From NCBI RefSeq assembly GCF_009789575.1, contig NZ_CP046908.1:3625001-3689000 (forward strand): a DNA stretch of 64,000 nt, given 5' to 3'. Source of the stretch: Stappia indica (GTDB taxonomy: Bacteria; Pseudomonadota; Alphaproteobacteria; Rhizobiales; Stappiaceae). The notes beneath the pieces are model-generated. The model searched no databases. It was not told where the DNA came from and was given only the letters and a program-made list of their open reading frames with translations. The stretch's first letter is position 1. Each line of letters opens with the position of its first letter. Of this stretch, positions 62,215 to 64,000 are shown one piece after another. The translations under genes and the position numbers were made by a program.

Positions 62215-64000
62215 TCATTTTGCCGGGATCGTGGTTTCCGCCGGTCTCTTCTCCCGTGATTTCAGTGCCGTCAATCGACTGACGGCAACGTAAAGCACCG
62301 GCACGAAGAAAACCGCCAGAATTGTCGCGGACAGCATCCCGCCGAACACGCCGGTGCCGATGGCATTCTGGATCTCAGAGCCGGCGCCGCGGGCGACCAT
62401 CAGCGGTACGACGCCCAGGATGAAGGCGAGCGAGGTCATCAGGATCGGCCGAAGCCGCGACCGGGAGGCCTGAAGCACCGCCCGGTAGAGGCCCATTCCT
62501 TCCTGCTGCAGGTGCCGGGCATATTCGACCAGCAGAATGGCGTTCTTGGCGGAAAGCCCGATGATGGTGATGAGACCCACCTTGAAGAACACGTCGTTCT
62601 CCATCCCGCGCGCCAGCACCGCAAGAACAGCGCCGAGCACCCCAAGCGGCACGATCAACATGACCGCCAGCGGGATCGACCAGCTTTCGTAGAGTGCGGC
62701 GAGCACGAGGAAGACAACCAGCATCGAGGCGGCCAGCAGCATCGGAGCCTGCGCCGCGGATTGCCGTTCCTGCAGGGACTGGCCGGTCCACTCCAGCGCA
62801 AAGCCCTTTGGCAGCTGTTGCGCCAGGCGCTCCATCTCGGCCATTGCCGCACCGCTGGACACGCCCGGCGCGGCCGAGCCAGAGATGCGCGCGGCAGGAT
62901 AGCCGTTGTAGCGCGCCAGCTGCATGGGCGTGTTTTCCCAGATCGGCTGGACGACTTCCGACAAGGGAACCATGTCGCCGTCGATGTTGCGCACCTGCAG
63001 GCGCAGGACATCCTCGACATGCATCCGGGCAGGGGCGTCGGCCTGCACCACAACCTGCTGGAGCCGGCCCCTGTTCGGAAAGTCGTTGACGTAGCTCGAT
63101 CCGATCGCCGTCGAAATCATGTCGCTGATCGCCGAAAAGGAGACCCCGAGCGCCAGCGCCTTCTGGCGATCGATCTTGAGGGCGATGCTCTGCCCGTCCG
63201 GCAGGCCCTCCGTCATCACTCCGGCAAGCAACGCGCTTTGCGATGCCAGGGCGATCAGCCGGGTCTCGGCCGCCTTCAGCGCTGCCGGACCGGAATTGCT
63301 CCGGTCCTCCAGCCGCAGCGCAAAGCCCGACGTGGTGCCGAGCGCCTCGATGGCGGGGGGCTTCATGATCATTGCCGTGCCTTCGGGAATATCCGCCATC
63401 GCGGCCTCGGCTGCGGCGATCTCGTCGTTCACCGTCGTTCGGCGGTCGCTCCAGTCCTTCAGGCTGGTGAAGGCTTGCGCGGCATTGGGGCCCGAGCCGG
63501 AAAAGCCGAAGCCCAGAATGACGGTGCTCTCGACGATGTCGGGCCGGGACGCCGTATGCGCTTCATATCTCGCGACGATCTCGCGGGTCCGTTCGGCGGT
63601 GGCGCCCGCCGGCAGCTCGAACATGGCCATGAAGTTCCCTTGATCCTCTTCCGGAACGAAGGACGTGGCCACGCGCGAATAGCCGAGGCCCAGGGCCACC
63701 AGCAGCAAGGCATAGATGACCAGCATCCGCCCGCCGCGACGCAACGCCCAGCCGACGATGCCGGTGTAGCGCGCGGTCAAGGCGTCGAACTTTCCGTTGA
63801 ACCACGTGAAGAAGCGATTCTTGCCGTGACCGTCCGCGGGTTTCAGGATCGTGGCGCAGAGAGCGGGCGTCAGCGTCAGCGCGAGGAGGGCGGAGAACAG
63901 GATCGAGACCGCCATCGACATGGTGAACTGGCGATAGATCGCGCCGACGGACCCGCCGGCCATGCCCATCGGAATGAAGACGGCGGCCAGCACCAGCGTG
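62215..64000 (-). CDS. RND multidrug efflux permease, 3' part
   Basis: C-terminal ~595 residues of a hydrophobe/amphiphile efflux-1 (AcrB/MexB-type) inner-membrane pump; the N-terminal half is beyond the right edge. It starts here in helix 4-6 territory (LTLTPALCATILKP), continues into the second periplasmic loop (SYVNDFPNRGRLQQVVVQA) and helices 8-12 with AKNAILLVEYARHLQQEG and SRLRPILMTSLAFILGVVPL. The membrane fusion protein is expected further upstream on the same strand. The two-component pair follows directly. Confidence 0.93.
   Translation of the reverse strand, partial: TLVLAAVFIPMGMAGGSVGAIYRQFTMSMAVSILFSALLALTLTPALCATILKPADGHGKNRFFTWFNGKFDALTARYTGIVGWALRRGGRMLVIYALLLVALGLGYSRVATSFVPEEDQGNFMAMFELPAGATAERTREIVARYEAHTASRPDIVESTVILGFGFSGSGPNAAQAFTSLKDWSDRRTTVNDEIAAAEAAMADIPEGTAMIMKPPAIEALGTTSGFALRLEDRSNSGPAALKAAETRLIALASQSALLAGVMTEGLPDGQSIALKIDRQKALALGVSFSAISDMISTAIGSSYVNDFPNRGRLQQVVVQADAPARMHVEDVLRLQVRNIDGDMVPLSEVVQPIWENTPMQLARYNGYPAARISGSAAPGVSSGAAMAEMERLAQQLPKGFALEWTGQSLQERQSAAQAPMLLAASMLVVFLVLAALYESWSIPLAVMLIVPLGVLGAVLAVLARGMENDVFFKVGLITIIGLSAKNAILLVEYARHLQQEGMGLYRAVLQASRSRLRPILMTSLAFILGVVPLMVARGAGSEIQNAIGTGVFGGMLSATILAVFFVPVLYVAVSRLTALKSREKRPAETTIPAK

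Overview
The window is GC-rich chromosomal DNA (estimated mid-60s % GC, not computed) of an alphaproteobacterium, most likely Hyphomicrobiales. A Stappia- or Labrenzia-like genome is my guess from gene order and protein style; I could not run a search. Supporting this are a complete Caulobacter/Rhizobium-type cpa/tad pilus locus, the backbone rpmH-rnpA-yidC-engB-argB followed by dapD, dapE, truA, fmt, def and rmuC, and TTAA-N7-TTAA (CtrA-type) sites before surface and signalling genes. Coding density is high, many genes are coupled by ATGA or few-base junctions, and there are no insertion sequences, CRISPR arrays or rRNA genes.

Layout. 1-5250: nucleoside and ribose salvage (deoB fragment, a PhyH-type dioxygenase abutting an adenosine deaminase, upp, an SDR, a ribokinase). 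5397-9830: a membrane-anchored aspartic protease, an aldose epimerase coupled to an HDAC-like deacetylase, a HAD phosphatase and a PhnD-like binding protein. 9838-21915: the tad/cpa locus, with Flp pilin, CpaA-F, TadB, TadC and TadD on the plus strand, except TadD, which faces them, and a divergent operon of a CpaC-N-like protein and two TadE-like pseudopilins. 22116-27285: M17 aminopeptidase, MarR regulator, NlpC/P60 hydrolase, a degenerate receiver protein, a hydroxyacid dehydrogenase and an orphan 108-aa protein. 27426-37016: rmuC, def, marC, fmt, a GNAT, truA, DUF2189, dapE, DUF805, a methyltransferase and dapD. 37169-42879: accessory genes (DMT transporter, PhnA-like protein, a quinone reductase-type dehydrogenase plus old-yellow-enzyme operon with a divergent LysR regulator, DUF817). 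42895-51291: the argB-to-rpmH block on the minus strand, interrupted by a GGDEF/EAL protein and a Vat-type acetyltransferase. 51692-56586: DUF547, TVP38, FAD disulfide reductase and an orphan histidine kinase. 56776: tRNA-Arg(ACG). 56853-64000: an accessory-looking block with a 990-aa autotransporter and, facing it, an RND efflux pump with its response regulator and kinase.

How the genes fit together. The tad locus encodes prepilin, peptidase, secretin, ATPase, platform and lipoproteins, so it looks sufficient for a Flp pilus. Three CtrA-like boxes before cpaB, a perfect one before the autotransporter and a partial one before the GGDEF/EAL gene suggest that surface structures and c-di-GMP turnover share cell-cycle control; this is inference. 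The region after tRNA-Arg is the best candidate for acquired DNA.
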